Source: Paenibacillus sp. KS-LC4
Lineage (GTDB): Bacteria; Bacillota; Bacilli; Paenibacillales; Paenibacillaceae
Reading direction: 5' to 3'
Length of the DNA stretch: 64,000 nucleotides
NCBI RefSeq assembly: GCF_036894955.1
Contig: NZ_CP145905.1
Span: forward strand, 4,730,501-4,794,500
Under the pieces are notes generated by a model. That model had not been told where the DNA came from, did no database searches, and saw only the letters and a list, made by a program, of their open reading frames with translations. Position 1 is the first letter of the stretch, and each line of letters begins with the position of its first letter. Both the position numbers and the translations under genes were made by a program. Positions 26,299-35,476 of the stretch are shown here, piece by piece.

Positions 26299-27366
26299 TT
26301 AAATTCCCGCAAGCACTTGGTACCAGATTCCTTTTTTGGAATAGAGCGTCTTCTTTACCTCGGGCCAGCCGCCAAGGTAGCTGATGTCGAATAATTGCTG
26401 AGGCACGATGTATTTGCTCGCGCTCTCCTTGGCTATCGTCTCGTTAACCGGACGGAAGCCGTAATCGACAAGCACACGCTGCGCTTCGTCGCTGTGCAAA
26501 TAATGGATGAACGCTTCGGCCACCTCGCGTGTGCCGTGCTTGTCTACATTTTTGTCTACAACCGTCGCCGGGTTTTCAATTAGAATCGTGCTTTTCGGCA
26601 CGACGATATGATAGTCCTTACCCTGCTTAATGCGCGCCAGCAGCTCGTTCTCATACGTCACGATCACGTCGCCAACACCATATTCGAACGCCGCCATAGA
26701 AGCACGGCCGCTTTTATCGAGCGATTCCACGTTGGCATGAACAGCCTTGAGAAAGTTTTTTGCATAGGCCGGGTCTTTAGTTCCCGTCTCTTCCTCCGAC
26801 TGCTTCAAACCAGCACCGTAGATCGCATTAATGTCCCACTGAGCGCCGCCAGATGTTTTTGGATTCGGATAGACGACCTTCACTCCGCTGTGAGTAAGAT
26901 CAGACCAATCCTGAATGTTCAGCGGATTGCCCTCGCGTGTGCCAAGCACAACAATCGACTTGGTCACGAACTCGCCGTCCGCTTGCTCCTTCCAATTCGG
27001 ATCAATAAGTCCCGCATCGGCAATTTTATTGACGTCGCCTTCCATCGCCAGCACGGCAACGTCGGCATTAAATCCGCCTATAATGGCGCGCGCTTGCGTA
27101 CCAGAGGCTTCATAGGATTCCTGAAATACAACCTTTTGTCCCGTTTGCTGCAGCCAGTAAGCCTGGAATTGCGGCAAAATTTCGGCGAAAGCATCCTTCA
27201 CTATGGAGTATGCACCAATGACAAGCGTGACATCGCCGTTTGGAACGGAGGATTCCACCGCCGGGTCATTGTCTTGCGCTTCGCCGCAGCCCGCTGCAAC
27301 AAGCAGCAGGGAGACGGCAAGCAGCAAGGCGAGCAAACGGCGGCTTGTTGTCTGATTAGCATTCAT
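26299..27366 (-). CDS. sbp: Sulfate ABC transporter substrate-binding lipoprotein
   Basis: 355 residues with a lipoprotein signal peptide (LLLVAAGC, acylated Cys at 27). The mature part starts VTLVIGAYSIVKDAFAEILP and carries the sulfate-binding family motifs QESYEASGTQARAIIGG, ADVAVLAMEGDVNKI, YPNPKTSGGAQWD and YENE. It catches sulfate (or thiosulfate) outside the membrane and hands it to CysT/CysW. The start at 27366 is favoured over a TTG at 27378 that overlaps the AAAGAG site. It is the last gene of the cysT-cysW-cysA-sbp operon, 44 bp after cysA, in an order different from the usual sbp-first arrangement. Confidence 0.92.
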   Translation of the reverse strand: MNANQTTSRRLLALLLAVSLLLVAAGCGEAQDNDPAVESSVPNGDVTLVIGAYSIVKDAFAEILPQFQAYWLQQTGQKVVFQESYEASGTQARAIIGGFNADVAVLAMEGDVNKIADAGLIDPNWKEQADGEFVTKSIVVLGTREGNPLNIQDWSDLTHSGVKVVYPNPKTSGGAQWDINAIYGAGLKQSEEETGTKDPAYAKNFLKAVHANVESLDKSGRASMAAFEYGVGDVIVTYENELLARIKQGKDYHIVVPKSTILIENPATVVDKNVDKHGTREVAEAFIHYLHSDEAQRVLVDYGFRPVNETIAKESASKYIVPQQLFDISYLGGWPEVKKTLYSKKGIWYQVLAGI

Positions 27367-27410
27367 AATGGCATACAACTCTTTCTGCTCGATGTTCTCT
27401 TATCAAGCTA

Positions 27411-28475
27411 TTAGATATGAATTGGCATTGGATCTTCCTTCAGGCTGTTCTCCTGAATCCAGCTTTCCTGATCATTAAATAAATAGGCACGATGCACCAG
27501 CACTTGAACGCGGTCGCCCGGCTGCAAGACATCCTTCTCCAGCGAACGATAGGTGACAAGCTTAACCGAGCCTACCTCAAGCTCAACCAGCCACTCGCTG
27601 CCGCGGAAATGAATATGCTTGACGCTTGCTTCCAGAGCGGCAGATGCAAGACGAATTTCGCCCGGCTTGCCGATTTCAATATATTCGGGACGGATGAGCG
27701 CCTTCGTACCGGGCTTGCCAGCAGCAGAGTCAAAGCCCTTCAATACGCCAACATCCTCGACAATTGTCGATTCCCCGATAAAGCTCGCTACGAACGGCGT
27801 CTGCGGGTCCTTGTAAATCGCCCATGGCGAGCCCTTCTGCTCCAGCCTGCCCTTGCTGATAATCATAATTTCATCAGCAACCTCAATTGCCTCATCCTGG
27901 TCATGCGTGACGAAAATCGACGTAATACCGACGCGCTCAATCATTTCCTTGAGCCAAGTGCGAAGCTCCGTGCGGATTTTCGCATCAATTGCCGCGAACG
28001 GCTCATCGAGCAGCAGCAGCTGCGGCTCAGGAGCGAGTGCTCTAGCGAAGGCGACACGCTGACGCTGGCCTCCCGAAAGCTGGTGGGCATAACGATGCTC
28101 AAAGCCCTTCAGACCTGTAAGCTCAACAAGCGTCATAACACGCTCGCGAATTTGTTCTTTGGTTTGCTTTTTCACCTTAAGTCCAAAAGCGATATTATCA
28201 TATACGGTCATATGCTTGAACAGCGCATAATTCTGGAATACAAAGCCAATGCCGCGCTCCTGCGGCGGCAAATCATTGACGCGCTTGCCATGAAATACGA
28301 TATCGCCCGAGGAAGGCGACTCAAGCCCTGCCAGCATGCGGAGAATTGACGTTTTGCCGCCGCCGCTCGGCCCCAGCAGGCCAATGAGCTGGCCTTTCTT
28401 AATATCGAAGCTGACATCCTGCACCGCATGAAAATCCCCGAAGCTTTTGTTTAAATTACGGACTTCAATATGCAT
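27411..28475 (-). CDS. cysA: Sulfate/thiosulfate ABC transporter ATP-binding protein
   Basis: 354 residues. Walker A GPSGGGKTS, Q-loop FVFQNYALF, signature LSGGQRQR, Walker B LLLLDEPFAAID and switch His in VTHDQDEA are intact. A C-terminal regulatory TOBE-like domain (about 240-350) follows. It powers sulfate import with the two permeases encoded upstream. Start ATG 28475 lies behind AAGGAAG, three bases after the cysW stop. Confidence 0.93.
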   Translation of the reverse strand: MHIEVRNLNKSFGDFHAVQDVSFDIKKGQLIGLLGPSGGGKTSILRMLAGLESPSSGDIVFHGKRVNDLPPQERGIGFVFQNYALFKHMTVYDNIAFGLKVKKQTKEQIRERVMTLVELTGLKGFEHRYAHQLSGGQRQRVAFARALAPEPQLLLLDEPFAAIDAKIRTELRTWLKEMIERVGITSIFVTHDQDEAIEVADEIMIISKGRLEQKGSPWAIYKDPQTPFVASFIGESTIVEDVGVLKGFDSAAGKPGTKALIRPEYIEIGKPGEIRLASAALEASVKHIHFRGSEWLVELEVGSVKLVTYRSLEKDVLQPGDRVQVLVHRAYLFNDQESWIQENSLKEDPMPIHI

Positions 28476-28478
28476 GGC

Positions 28479-29276
28479 TTAATGCACTTCCTTTCGTTTC
28501 TTCGCCCATTCCATTAATAGCAGCAATCCTACGGAGAACGCCGCCAGCACGAGCGCAACCCCGTTCGCCGCCACAACATTAAAGTTCTCCACATCCTGAT
28601 ACACGAGCGTCGTTGCCGTCTGCGTCTTATTCATAATGTTGCCGGATACGACGAGGACAGCGCCAAACTCGCCAAGCGAGCGGGCAACCGTCAGCACAAC
28701 GCCGTAAATGACACCCCAACGAATAGACGGCCATGTTACCTTCCAAAACGTATACCATGAGTATGCGCCAAGCGTAGACGCCGCTTCCTCCTGCTGAGCT
28801 CCGATTTCCTGCAATACGGGAAGCACCTCACGCACCATGAGCGGGAAGGTGACGAACAGCGTTGCAAGCACCATGCCTGGCAAGGCGTAGACGATTTTAA
28901 AGCCCGACGCTTCAAAAAACGTTCCAATAACGGTGCTAGGCCCAAGAATAAGAACAATCATCAAACCGCCGATAACCGGAGACACCGCAAACGGCAGGTC
29001 TACCAAGCTGTTCAGCAGGCGCTTAATACGCGGCCCGATCCATTTTGCCCGTACCAGATAAAGCGCAAGCATGACTCCAAAAAGCGTGTTTAATGCAGTT
29101 ACAATAACGACGATTAATGCGGTCATTTTGAGGGCATGAAGCGACTGCTGCCTTAGCAGCCCTTCTGTAAAGCCGCTCCAGCCCTCTGCCCAGGACCCGC
29201 GCACGATTTCGACAAGCGGTATGATAAGTAGAAGTATAAATACGACGTAAGTGAGCGTAATCCATAGCTTTCTCAT
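28479..29276 (-). CDS. cysW: Sulfate ABC transporter permease subunit CysW
   Basis: 265 residues, six transmembrane helices, with the ABC permease EAA loop reading EEAASTLGAYSWYTFWKVTWPSI before RSLGEFGAVLVVSGN. Its start overlaps the cysT stop (ATGA), so the two permeases are translated in a coupled way and form a heterodimer. Confidence 0.92.
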   Translation of the reverse strand: MRKLWITLTYVVFILLLIIPLVEIVRGSWAEGWSGFTEGLLRQQSLHALKMTALIVVIVTALNTLFGVMLALYLVRAKWIGPRIKRLLNSLVDLPFAVSPVIGGLMIVLILGPSTVIGTFFEASGFKIVYALPGMVLATLFVTFPLMVREVLPVLQEIGAQQEEAASTLGAYSWYTFWKVTWPSIRWGVIYGVVLTVARSLGEFGAVLVVSGNIMNKTQTATTLVYQDVENFNVVAANGVALVLAAFSVGLLLLMEWAKKRKEVH

Positions 29277-30088
29277 TGGCCCGGCCTCCTGGATTGAATC
29301 AGGTTAACCGTCCACAAGATGAAGAAGGATAAGGTGAGCAAAATAACGGAAACCGCCGCCGCCCCCTGCGGATTATCGCTTTCGATTTCCCCAAAAATAT
29401 AAACCGATGCAATGAGCGTCTTGCCGGGAATGTTGCCCGCTACTAGCACAACTGCACCAAACTCGGCTATGCCGCGCGAGAATGCCAGCATCGCTCCACT
29501 TATAATACCTGGAAGCATCGAAGGTAAAATAATGCGAAAAAACGTCAGCGCTCTTGAAGCGCCCATCGTATACGCCGCTTCCTCCTCCGACCGATCCAGC
29601 TCCTCCAGCAAAGGCTGTACAGCGCGGATAACGAATGGGAAGGTGACGAACACCATCGCAATAATAATCGCAGGTTCATGGAATACGATATCGAAGCCCA
29701 GCTTCGTCGCCAGCTCTCCAACAAAGCTGCGCGGGCCAAGCAGCAGCAAAATCATTAGACCTGCAACCGCGGTCGGCAAAGCAAAAGGCAAGTCGACGAG
29801 CGAGTTGAGAAATCTTTTCCCGGGAAATTTATAGCGAATAAGCACCCAGCCAATCATCGTTCCGAGAAAAATGTTGATTATCGTCGCAATAACGGCGAGC
29901 CTGACGGTGAGCAGCACCGCTTTCCACGCGAGAGGATCGCTTACGCTTTCCCAAAACGGCTGCCAGCCAAGCGACAGCGATTGCGTGTAAATACCGAATA
30001 TCGGAATAATAATCAGGATAATAAAATAAAGCATAACCGTGCTTCGGAAGCCGAAGCTCCACCATTTGTTTCGAAACATAGCATTCAC
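29273..30088 (-). CDS. cysT: Sulfate ABC transporter permease subunit CysT
   Basis: 271 residues, six transmembrane helices, EAA loop EEEAAYTMGASRALTFFRIILPS and RGIAEFGAVVLVAGN. The GTG at 30088 is used because GGAGG lies about 11 bases upstream. ATG 30079 is too far from that site, and GTG 30136 has none. First gene of the sulfate operon, 157 bp after the predicted -35 region. Confidence 0.9.
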   Translation of the reverse strand: MNAMFRNKWWSFGFRSTVMLYFIILIIIPIFGIYTQSLSLGWQPFWESVSDPLAWKAVLLTVRLAVIATIINIFLGTMIGWVLIRYKFPGKRFLNSLVDLPFALPTAVAGLMILLLLGPRSFVGELATKLGFDIVFHEPAIIIAMVFVTFPFVIRAVQPLLEELDRSEEEAAYTMGASRALTFFRIILPSMLPGIISGAMLAFSRGIAEFGAVVLVAGNIPGKTLIASVYIFGEIESDNPQGAAAVSVILLTLSFFILWTVNLIQSRRPGQ

Positions 30089-30192
30089 GTTGACGTTACC
30101 CTCCAGACCATCGACTCGTGTCGTAGGTGAAACCACAGACGAACAGCGAAAAGTAAAAAAGTGAAGAAATGAAGAACAAAAGCATAAAAGAT

Positions 30193-30217
30193 AATCCCTA
30201 TTAACAAACTTGGTATT
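30193..30217. promoter_or_regulatory. Dyad in the sulfate operon leader, CymR-like operator candidate
   Basis: AATCCCTA and TTGGTATT form an imperfect inverted repeat (AATnCCnA) separated by 9 bp, directly downstream of the -10 element of the operon. Position and shape suit a repressor of sulfur genes such as CymR; identification as CymR is inference. Confidence 0.4.
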
Positions 30218-30220
30218 ATC

Positions 30221-30250
30221 AATTTAGCAGATCATATTAGTCCAAGTCAA
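30221..30250 (-). promoter_or_regulatory. Candidate sigma-A promoter of the sulfate operon
   Basis: On the minus strand TTGACT (30250-30245) and TAAATT (30226-30221) are spaced by 18 bp, in the AT-rich region upstream of cysT. No SAM riboswitch was recognised in the leader. Confidence 0.5.
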
Positions 30251-30287
30251 TGCTAAATTAGCCTTTTATTTGTAGACTTCAACGGAC

Positions 30288-30500
30288 GGCTGGAAATCGG
30301 GGCTGCGCTGCGTGAAGGGAGTGGCCTACGATTACTGTTAAAACATAATCGCCACCCCAAAAAACGAAAAAATTTTCGCATGGATTTCGATTTTCTAACG
30401 GACTCCTGCCAAAATAGCTCCTTCGAGTTATTGCTAATTTAGGTGACTGGTCTATAGTTTGGGAGCCCCTTCGACGCTGGTCTAGATTTCCTCCCAACTC
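30288..30500. repeat. Degenerate intergenic element related to that at 25931
   Basis: This 460-bp gene-free stretch shares ATCGG..CTGCGCTGCGTGA at its left and CTTCGAC near its right with the palindrome at 25931, but its arms pair poorly. It carries no credible gene. Confidence 0.4.
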
Positions 30501-30597
30501 GGGACCGAATCCTAAACAGCGGATTGCTGATATTCTACTGTAGGAGGAGAAAACATACGATTTCATCCAACTATCATGAACAATGGGAGAGTAAAAA

Positions 30598-31959
30598 ATG
30601 AAAACTGTGCTGAGAATTATCGTTTGCTTGTGTTTGTTAGTTGTGCCTGTAGGTGCTGCTGGAGCCTCCGGGTATATTTATACAATGAATGATGTTATGT
30701 CGATTTACGATAAAAACACCCCTTCTCTGCAAAATGTGCAGCAGCCCCCTTACGATTCGAGCAAGCCTACAGTAGCCGTTCTTCTTGCTGCGGAAGTTAC
30801 CGAGGTTTTTGATTTCTTGGTGCCCTATGAAATGTTTGCGATGACGGAAGCTTATAACGTGTACGGTGTTGCACCTGATCGCAATATCAAGACCTTAACA
30901 GGGGGCCTTGATGTTGTGCCGCACTATTCATTCGAAGAAATGGATCGTTTGCTCGGTGGAAGCCCGGATATCATTGTCATTCCATTCATGCCCATACTGG
31001 ACGAAAACAAGTATGCCCCTGTTCGCGAATGGATAAAAAGGCATAGCAGCGATCAGACGATCCTTCTTTCCATCTGCAATGGGGCGGAGAACTTGGCTAA
31101 TACCGGCTTGCTGAGCGGTAAAGCTGCTGCGACACACTGGGGTGATATTGGCAGGCTAATCAAGACTTATCCTGATATTGATTGGAAGAAGGATCAGCGA
31201 TACGTCTCTGACGGCAATATCGTATCCTCAGCGGGTCTTACATCCGGAATTGATGCAACGTTGTATGTGATTTCGCAGCAATTGGGAGAGCCCGCAGCCG
31301 CGAAGGTAGCTGCCGAAATGAAGTATCCGTCCTACGCCTACGTGCAAAATCCACAAATGGAGCCCTTCTTAACAGGACTTAGCGATTTAACCTATGTAGT
31401 TAACAATGCTTATCAGTGGAATAAAGTTAAAGCGGGCGTCCTGTTATACAACGGTGTAGATGAATTGGCATTGTCAGCGGCATTCGACACGTATTCAGCA
31501 TCTGGTACAACAAAGACGATAACGGTATCCAGCTTTGATGAGCCAATCATCACCAAGCATCATTTGACTCTGGTTGCAAGAAACTCGATGAATCATGCGC
31601 CGAAGCTGGATAAAATGATCGTTGCTGGAGCGGAAGCGCAAACAGAGGCGGAGCAGGACATCGAACGCTGGAGCTCCAGCAACAAGGACACGCCCCTCCT
31701 CATGCTGCATGAAGATAAGGCTGAACGGTTTGCTATGGAGCCTGCGTTTGAAGACTTGGCAAAGCAAGAGGATGTGCGTACAGCCCAATTCGCAGCCAAA
31801 CGTCTGGAATATCGCGCGACCGAGCATCTCAACCTGCAAGGGGCTTCCTTTTCGCTTGAGGCGTTCGCCGTTCCTGCCCTCATTATTCTACTTTCCTTTC
31901 TGGCGGCTTTTTATGTAGACAGACGATTTTTTGCAAAACAAACAAAAATGCATAAATAA
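30598..31959 (+). CDS. Exported, membrane-anchored DJ-1/PfpI family protein
   Basis: 453 residues. A signal peptide (1-23) is followed by a DJ-1/PfpI (class I glutamine amidotransferase-like) domain at about 57-250, with the nucleophile Cys160 in LLSICNGAENLANTGLL and AATHWGD. This resembles the sensor half of GlxA-type AraC regulators but has no DNA-binding domain. A second, degenerate copy seems to start at about 279 (KAGVLLYNGVDELALSAAFD). A C-terminal transmembrane helix (about 424-442) and a basic tail anchor it, so the domain lies outside the membrane. Ribosome binding site GGGAGAG. Function unknown; enzymatic, chaperone or ligand-sensing roles are possible. Confidence 0.8.
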   Translation: MKTVLRIIVCLCLLVVPVGAAGASGYIYTMNDVMSIYDKNTPSLQNVQQPPYDSSKPTVAVLLAAEVTEVFDFLVPYEMFAMTEAYNVYGVAPDRNIKTLTGGLDVVPHYSFEEMDRLLGGSPDIIVIPFMPILDENKYAPVREWIKRHSSDQTILLSICNGAENLANTGLLSGKAAATHWGDIGRLIKTYPDIDWKKDQRYVSDGNIVSSAGLTSGIDATLYVISQQLGEPAAAKVAAEMKYPSYAYVQNPQMEPFLTGLSDLTYVVNNAYQWNKVKAGVLLYNGVDELALSAAFDTYSASGTTKTITVSSFDEPIITKHHLTLVARNSMNHAPKLDKMIVAGAEAQTEAEQDIERWSSSNKDTPLLMLHEDKAERFAMEPAFEDLAKQEDVRTAQFAAKRLEYRATEHLNLQGASFSLEAFAVPALIILLSFLAAFYVDRRFFAKQTKMHK

Positions 31960-32003
31960 GCATAAGGTTCTGTTCGCTGCTTTGAGCCGCTTCAGATAAC
32001 GGC

Positions 32004-32056
32004 AAAAGCGCCCTATTCATTAGACCCAATGGGGGTATGAATAAGGCGCTTTTTTG
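32004..32056. terminator. Bidirectional terminator after the DJ-1/PfpI gene
   Basis: AAAAGCGCCCTATTCAT pairs with ATGAATAAGGCGCTTTT (one mismatch), followed by a T-tract on the plus strand. It also faces the convergent YigZ-family gene. Confidence 0.85.
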
Positions 32057-32084
32057 CAATTTATACTAGCACATGATGGGGTTA

Positions 32085-32720
32085 TTATTCGCCCTCAATA
32101 TAATAGACGCTCTCGCCTGCCTCTATCTCGGCCTGGCCCTGCGTGAAATCCGTCATCCACGCGATAAAAGCTTCCGCCTCCGGCTCCACCGGCAAACAGC
32201 TGACGATAACGCGGTCCGTAAATTCCGTACCGCCTACCCGTATGCCACGGCCGTGCAGCTCGTTCTCCAGCTTGCCATACCAAGTGTAATCAACGGAAAC
32301 CCGCACCTCGCGGTGCAGGACGTTGACGATCTCGCCTGCCGCTTCGATTCCAGCAACTGCACCGTCCGTGTAGGCACGGACAAGTCCCCCCGCGCCTAGC
32401 ATCGTGCCGCCGAAATAGCGGGTGACGACGACGGCGATATTTTTGAGACCCTTGTGCTTAATGACCTCTAAAATTGGCTTGCCCGCCGTACCGCTTGGCT
32501 CGCCGTCGTCAGACTGCTTCTGGAATTGGTCACGCTCCCCCACCATATAGGCGGAGCAGTTATGCGTCGCGGTTTTGTGCAGCCGCTTGATCTCGTCAAT
32601 AAACTGCTGTGCTTCCTCCTCGGTCTCTACTGGCTTTGCATAGCCAATAAATCGGGAGCGCTTGATGACGATTTCGGCATCGGCCTGCTGCCTAACCGTT
32701 CGGTAACGTTCAAGCTTCAT
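32085..32720 (-). CDS. YigZ/IMPACT family protein
   Basis: 211 residues from ATG 32720; the longer frame overlaps the pgi coding end. Motifs KRSRFIGYAKPVETEEEAQQFIDEI, ATHNCSAYMVG, SDDGEPSGTAGKPILEVI and VVVTRYFGGTMLGAGGLVRAY are the complete IMPACT/YigZ signature, with a C-terminal DUF1949 ferredoxin-like domain. Mammalian IMPACT regulates Gcn2; the bacterial role is not settled, with ribosome or nucleic-acid binding suggested. It follows pgi on the same strand with 25 bp between. Confidence 0.9.
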   Translation of the reverse strand: MKLERYRTVRQQADAEIVIKRSRFIGYAKPVETEEEAQQFIDEIKRLHKTATHNCSAYMVGERDQFQKQSDDGEPSGTAGKPILEVIKHKGLKNIAVVVTRYFGGTMLGAGGLVRAYTDGAVAGIEAAGEIVNVLHREVRVSVDYTWYGKLENELHGRGIRVGGTEFTDRVIVSCLPVEPEAEAFIAWMTDFTQGQAEIEAGESVYYIEGE

Positions 32721-32745
32721 CAGGAAGGCTGCCCTGAAACGACGC

Positions 32746-34095
32746 CTACAGGCGCGCTTCCAGCTCCGCTTTCTCCTTCTCGTAGCCCGGTTTGCCAAGC
32801 AGCGCGAACATGTTTTTCTTGTATGCTTCTACGCCCGGTTGGTCAAACGGATTTACGCCAAGCAGGTAGCCGCTGATGCCGCAAGCCTTCTCGAAGAAAT
32901 ACACGAGGTAGCCGAAGGTGTATGGCGAGAAATCGGCAATGTTGACGATAAAGTTAGGAACTTGACCGTCTGTATGCGCAAGCAAGGTGCCTTCAAATGC
33001 TTTCTTGTTGACGAAATCCATCGTTTTGCCCGTCAGGAAGTTCAGGCCGTCCAAATCCGCATCGTCATGGCCGATGGAAATATGCTCGGACACTTCCTTC
33101 ACTTGAATAACGGTTTCGAAAATGTTGCGGTTACCCTCTTGGATGAACTGACCCATCGAGTGAAGATCTGTCGAGAAGTCAACAGAGGACGGATAAATTC
33201 CTTTGTAGTCCTTGCCTTCGCTCTCGCCAAACAGCTGCTTCCACCACTCCGATACGAAGTGAAGCGAAGGCTCGTAGTTTACGAGAATTTCAGTTGTTTT
33301 GCCCTTGCGATACAGCGAGTTGCGGGCAGCCGCATATTGGTAGGCTTCATTTTCAGCCAGATTCGGATTGCTGTATTCTTTGGCAGCGTCAGCCGCGCCT
33401 TTCATGATCTCATCAATATCAACGCCAGCTGCTGCGATTGGCAGCAAGCCTACAGCCGTCAATACGGAATAGCGGCCGCCAACGTCATCAGGGATGATGA
33501 ACGACTCGTAGCCTTCTTCCGTTGCAAGCTTTTTGAGCGCGCCTTGCTGCTTGTCTGTCGTTGCATAAATACGCTTGCGCGCCGCTTCCTTGCCGTATTT
33601 TTTCTCCAGCAGTTCACGGAACAGACGGAATGCGATAGCCGGCTCAGTCGTCGTACCGGATTTGGAAATAACGTTGATTGACCAATCGCGGCCTTCAAGC
33701 AGCTGTGTCAAATGCGTCACGTAAGTGGAGCTGATGTTGTTGCCGGCAAAAAGCACCTGCGGCGTCTTGCGCTGCTCTTGCGGCAGCAGGTTGTAGAAGG
33801 AATGCGACAGCATTTCAATTGCTGCGCGCGCGCCCAAGTAAGAACCGCCGATGCCGATTACGATCAGCACCTCGGAGTCCGATTTAATTTTTTCAGCCGC
33901 TTGCTTGATGCGGGCAAATTCTTCTTTGTCATAGTTTTCAGGAAGGTCGATCCAGCCCAGGTAGTCAGAGCCTGCGCCCGTGCCGTTATGTAGTTGGTCA
34001 TGCGCAAGGCGAACTTGCTGCGTCAAGTTGTCGATCTCATTTTGCCCAATAAAAGTTAGTGCTTTGCTGTAATCGAAATGTACCGTTTTACTCAT
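32746..34095 (-). CDS. pgi: Glucose-6-phosphate isomerase
   Basis: 449 residues, the usual length of the Bacillus-type enzyme. It interconverts glucose-6-phosphate and fructose-6-phosphate. [33 protein letters not shown] (phosphate binding), catalytic Glu in [16 protein letters not shown] and [17 protein letters not shown] end ([14 protein letters not shown]) are all present. Start ATG 34095 behind CTAAGGAGG. Followed by the YigZ gene. Confidence 0.96.
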   Translation of the reverse strand: MSKTVHFDYSKALTFIGQNEIDNLTQQVRLAHDQLHNGTGAGSDYLGWIDLPENYDKEEFARIKQAAEKIKSDSEVLIVIGIGGSYLGARAAIEMLSHSFYNLLPQEQRKTPQVLFAGNNISSTYVTHLTQLLEGRDWSINVISKSGTTTEPAIAFRLFRELLEKKYGKEAARKRIYATTDKQQGALKKLATEEGYESFIIPDDVGGRYSVLTAVGLLPIAAAGVDIDEIMKGAADAAKEYSNPNLAENEAYQYAAARNSLYRKGKTTEILVNYEPSLHFVSEWWKQLFGESEGKDYKGIYPSSVDFSTDLHSMGQFIQEGNRNIFETVIQVKEVSEHISIGHDDADLDGLNFLTGKTMDFVNKKAFEGTLLAHTDGQVPNFIVNIADFSPYTFGYLVYFFEKACGISGYLLGVNPFDQPGVEAYKKNMFALLGKPGYEKEKAELEARL

Positions 34096-34323
34096 AAACG
34101 AATAAGCCTCCTTAGGAATATGAACGGCATTGCTGCCGTTTTCAAAATATCGTACGATTAGCGGCGGGGCTTCAAGCTTACCCCACTGATAATCAACATC
34201 ATGTATAGCGTCAAAATCTACAATATCGGATTTAAACTATAAAAACAAGCTTATAACAATGAAATCTTGATGAAGAAGCCGTATAATGTAAGGAAAACGT
34301 TAGCCATGGGAGGAACCTTTCGT

Positions 34324-35220
34324 ATGAAAACAGTAGCATTTATCGGACTTGGCGTGATGGGTATGGGAATGGCGGCGAACCTGCTGCGCAAGGGCTATAG
34401 CGTCACCGTGTACAATCGTACACCAGGAAAAGCAGCAGCACTTATCGAGCTTGGAGCGACTGAAGCATTAACTCCGGCTGAAGCGGCCGCTAACAACGAC
34501 GTCGTAATTACAATGATCAGCAATGATCAAGCTGTACGGGACGTTTATTATGGTGAAAATGGGATTTTCACCGCTGTCCGTTCCGGCGCTGTACTGATTG
34601 ACAGCAGCACCATCTCGCCAAGTCTGGTGCGCGAGCTTGCAGCCACCTCCGAGCAGAAGGGCGCCTCGTTCCTTGATGCCCCGGTTACAGGCAGCAAGCC
34701 GGCAGCCGACGCTGGAACGCTTGTATTTATGATTGGCGGCAGCAAGGCGGTGCTGGACGCCAATGATGACATTTTGCTAGCGATGGGCGGCAAGCTCATT
34801 TATATGGGCAGCAGCGGCAGCGGCTCCATCGCCAAGCTTGCTCATAATACAATCGTCGGCATCAACGTTGTTGCCTTGACGGAGGGCATGGCGATTGCTG
34901 CTAGCGGCGGCCTCGACAGCAGCGCCTTTCTGGAGCTGGTGCAGGCTGGCAGCGCCTCAAGCAAATCAGCCGAGCTTAAGGGCCCTAAGCTGATCAATGC
35001 CAACTATGATGTACAGTTCTCACTAGAGCTGATGCTCAAGGACCTCAAGCTGTCCTCTGTGCTGTCTGACAGCCTGCGCGTGCCCACACCGCTGCTTGAG
35101 TCGGCGAAAAGCATGTTCCAGGTTGGCGAGTCGATGGGACTGAGCGAGCTGGATATGTGCGCCGTAGCACAAGCCTACGAGCAGTATATCGGGCGCAAGC
35201 TTGGCGGCGGCAGCTTGTAA
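34324..35220 (+). CDS. NAD(P)-dependent beta-hydroxyacid dehydrogenase (3-hydroxyisobutyrate dehydrogenase family)
   Basis: 298 residues from ATG 34324 with GGGAGGA nine bases upstream. An N-terminal Rossmann domain (VAFIGLGVMGMGMAANLL) is followed by the substrate motif DAPVTGSKPAADAGTLVFMIGG and catalytic Lys in GSGSIAKLAHNTIVGINV, then the helical domain with FSLELMLKDLKL. It oxidises or reduces beta-hydroxyacids such as 3-hydroxyisobutyrate, tartronate semialdehyde or small aldehydes; substrate undetermined. Single-gene unit with its own terminator. Confidence 0.92.
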   Translation: MKTVAFIGLGVMGMGMAANLLRKGYSVTVYNRTPGKAAALIELGATEALTPAEAAANNDVVITMISNDQAVRDVYYGENGIFTAVRSGAVLIDSSTISPSLVRELAATSEQKGASFLDAPVTGSKPAADAGTLVFMIGGSKAVLDANDDILLAMGGKLIYMGSSGSGSIAKLAHNTIVGINVVALTEGMAIAASGGLDSSAFLELVQAGSASSKSAELKGPKLINANYDVQFSLELMLKDLKLSSVLSDSLRVPTPLLESAKSMFQVGESMGLSELDMCAVAQAYEQYIGRKLGGGSL

Positions 35221-35261
35221 GCTGGCGGAACCTTGCGGTACGTGCATTATGCTCGCCTTGT

Positions 35262-35315
35262 GTGCTAGGCCTGCGGTACGTGCTAGGCCTGCGGTACGTG
35301 CTAGGCCTGCCTTGC
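35262..35315. repeat. 18-bp tandem repeat after the dehydrogenase gene
   Basis: GTGCTAGGCCTGCGGTAC occurs twice perfectly, with a third copy that diverges at its end. A partial upstream match (TTGCGGTACGTGC) suggests an older unit. Confidence 0.9.
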
Positions 35316-35392
35316 TAAGCAAAGCTTAAGCACAAAGCGATAGCAATGGAAATACATGAGTGGCGAGCGCCATTCAAATGCTCCTCTGATTA

Positions 35393-35448
35393 TAAAACCG
35401 GGTACAGCTTGTCCTTTCATGTGACAGGCTGTACCCGGTTTTATTTTT
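35393..35448. terminator. Strong bidirectional terminator
   Basis: AAAACCGGGTACAGC pairs with GCTGTACCCGGTTTT, extended by TTGTC/GACAG, with T-rich flanks. It separates the convergent dehydrogenase and DUF420 genes. Confidence 0.9.
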
Positions 35449-35476
35449 GCAAGGCGAAGCGGAAATTCGCTCCTCC

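Noticed and set aside
30137-30597. Search for an S-box (SAM) riboswitch before the sulfate operon
   Set aside because: The leader between the predicted promoter and cysT is short and AT-rich without the S-box helices.
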